Positions 63,575-64,000 of a stretch of DNA of 64,000 bases are shown here, piece after piece (the first letter of the stretch is position 1; each line of letters opens with the position of its first letter). This DNA comes from Cyrtodaria siliqua. Lineage: Eukaryota; Mollusca; Bivalvia; Adapedonta; Hiatellidae. The position numbers and the translations under genes were made by a program. The stretch is from assembly GCA_037043455.1 (NCBI GenBank), contig JAWPHD010005579.1, positions 62,001 to 126,000 on the forward strand. Reading direction: 5' to 3'. Below the pieces are notes generated by a model that worked only from the letters and a program-made list of their open reading frames with translations, ran no database searches and was not told the origin of the DNA.

Positions 63575-64000
63575 GTATACAAACAATCATATAAATCGGC
63601 AGCTAAGATTTTATTCAAAACAATTACTCGATCGTCAAACTGTTGCATCTTCATAATCAGCTAATGTCTCGTAATCCGTTTGCCATTTCTACCTTTCATA
63701 ATTAGTCAATCAGTCACAACGTCAAAGTAAAAAATCGCGCTGAATGCAAACAATCGCAAACAATCATTATAAATCGGCAGCGTAATATTTTATTTAAAAC
63801 AATTACACGTTCGGATAAGGTATCTGTAATAAACAAACGGGTGCATAAAACGAACCTGCCTTTCATAATTAGTCAATCGGTCACTAACGTCAATGTAAAA
63901 ATTCGCGCTGAATGCAAACAATCGCAAACATTCATTATAAATCGGCAGCGTATTCCGTAATATTTTATTTAAAATAATTAGGTGCATAAAACAAACCTGC
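63575..64000 (+). repeat. ~174-bp tandem repeat, three units, cut by the window end
   Basis: AAACAATCA(TT)ATAAATCGGC, then a TTTTATT(C/T)AAAACAATTA phrase, recurs near 63582, 63757 and 63930. CATAATTAGTCAATC(A/G)GTCAC and CGCGCTGAATGCAAACAATC lie between them. Confidence 0.85.

Overview
This is eukaryotic nuclear DNA, most likely from a bivalve or other mollusc. The evidence is AT-rich sequence, introns with GT/AG boundaries, very dense mobile elements and tandem repeats, and SINE and tandem-repeat types that I associate with mollusc genomes. The species cannot be named from sequence alone. There is no bacterial-style gene, operon or CRISPR array. The one host gene that looks intact is a cytochrome P450 on the minus strand. 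Almost everything else is mobile elements, their relics or satellites.

Region 1 (1-24105). Two arrays of the same ~186-bp satellite lie in opposite orientations at 1-2451 and 22140-24105. They bracket about 19.7 kb. Inside lies a decayed, nested PIF/Harbinger transposon (7329-18576) with matching terminal repeats. It carries a transposase on the plus strand (exons 7489-7822 and 12715-13500) and a MADF-domain DNA-binding gene on the minus strand (exons near 18224-18344, 14145-14305, 13593-13709 and 12429-12624, plus a possible BESS-like tail at 8437-8600). Exons of each gene lie in introns of the other. Younger insertions sit inside it: a SINE, two related ~1.4-kb terminal-inverted-repeat elements (one holding a Tc1/mariner relic), two MITEs and a 5'-truncated LINE with a 14-bp target-site duplication. 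Smaller palindromes and two Mutator-like MITEs with 9-bp target duplications flank it.

Region 2 (24106-43100) is gene-poor. It has a decayed DIRS-like retroelement on the minus strand, a T-rich low-complexity tract, a LINE fragment, a 1.06-kb inverted repeat, several SINE copies, MITEs and one unrecognised minus-strand ORF relic.

Region 3 (43145-61096 and beyond) is the P450 gene. Eight coding exons with consistent splice phases give 425 residues, from just after the missing N-terminal anchor to the stop codon. All hallmark P450 motifs are present: C-helix WxxxR, I-helix AGxDTT, K-helix ExxR, PERF-like and the heme-cysteine loop. Its first exon or exons lie beyond base 64000. Its introns are filled with minisatellites, a foldback element, a solo LTR, MITEs and about 20 copies of a ~146-bp repeat. 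Each repeat unit contains stacked nuclear-receptor half-sites (spacings 0, 1 and 2), which could matter for regulating a P450 gene but may be coincidental.

Region 4 (61097-64000) holds a 25-unit 59-bp minisatellite with ordered variants, a zinc-finger exon relic and the start of a ~174-bp tandem repeat.

All boundaries were read by eye. Family assignments rest on recognised motifs, not on database searches.
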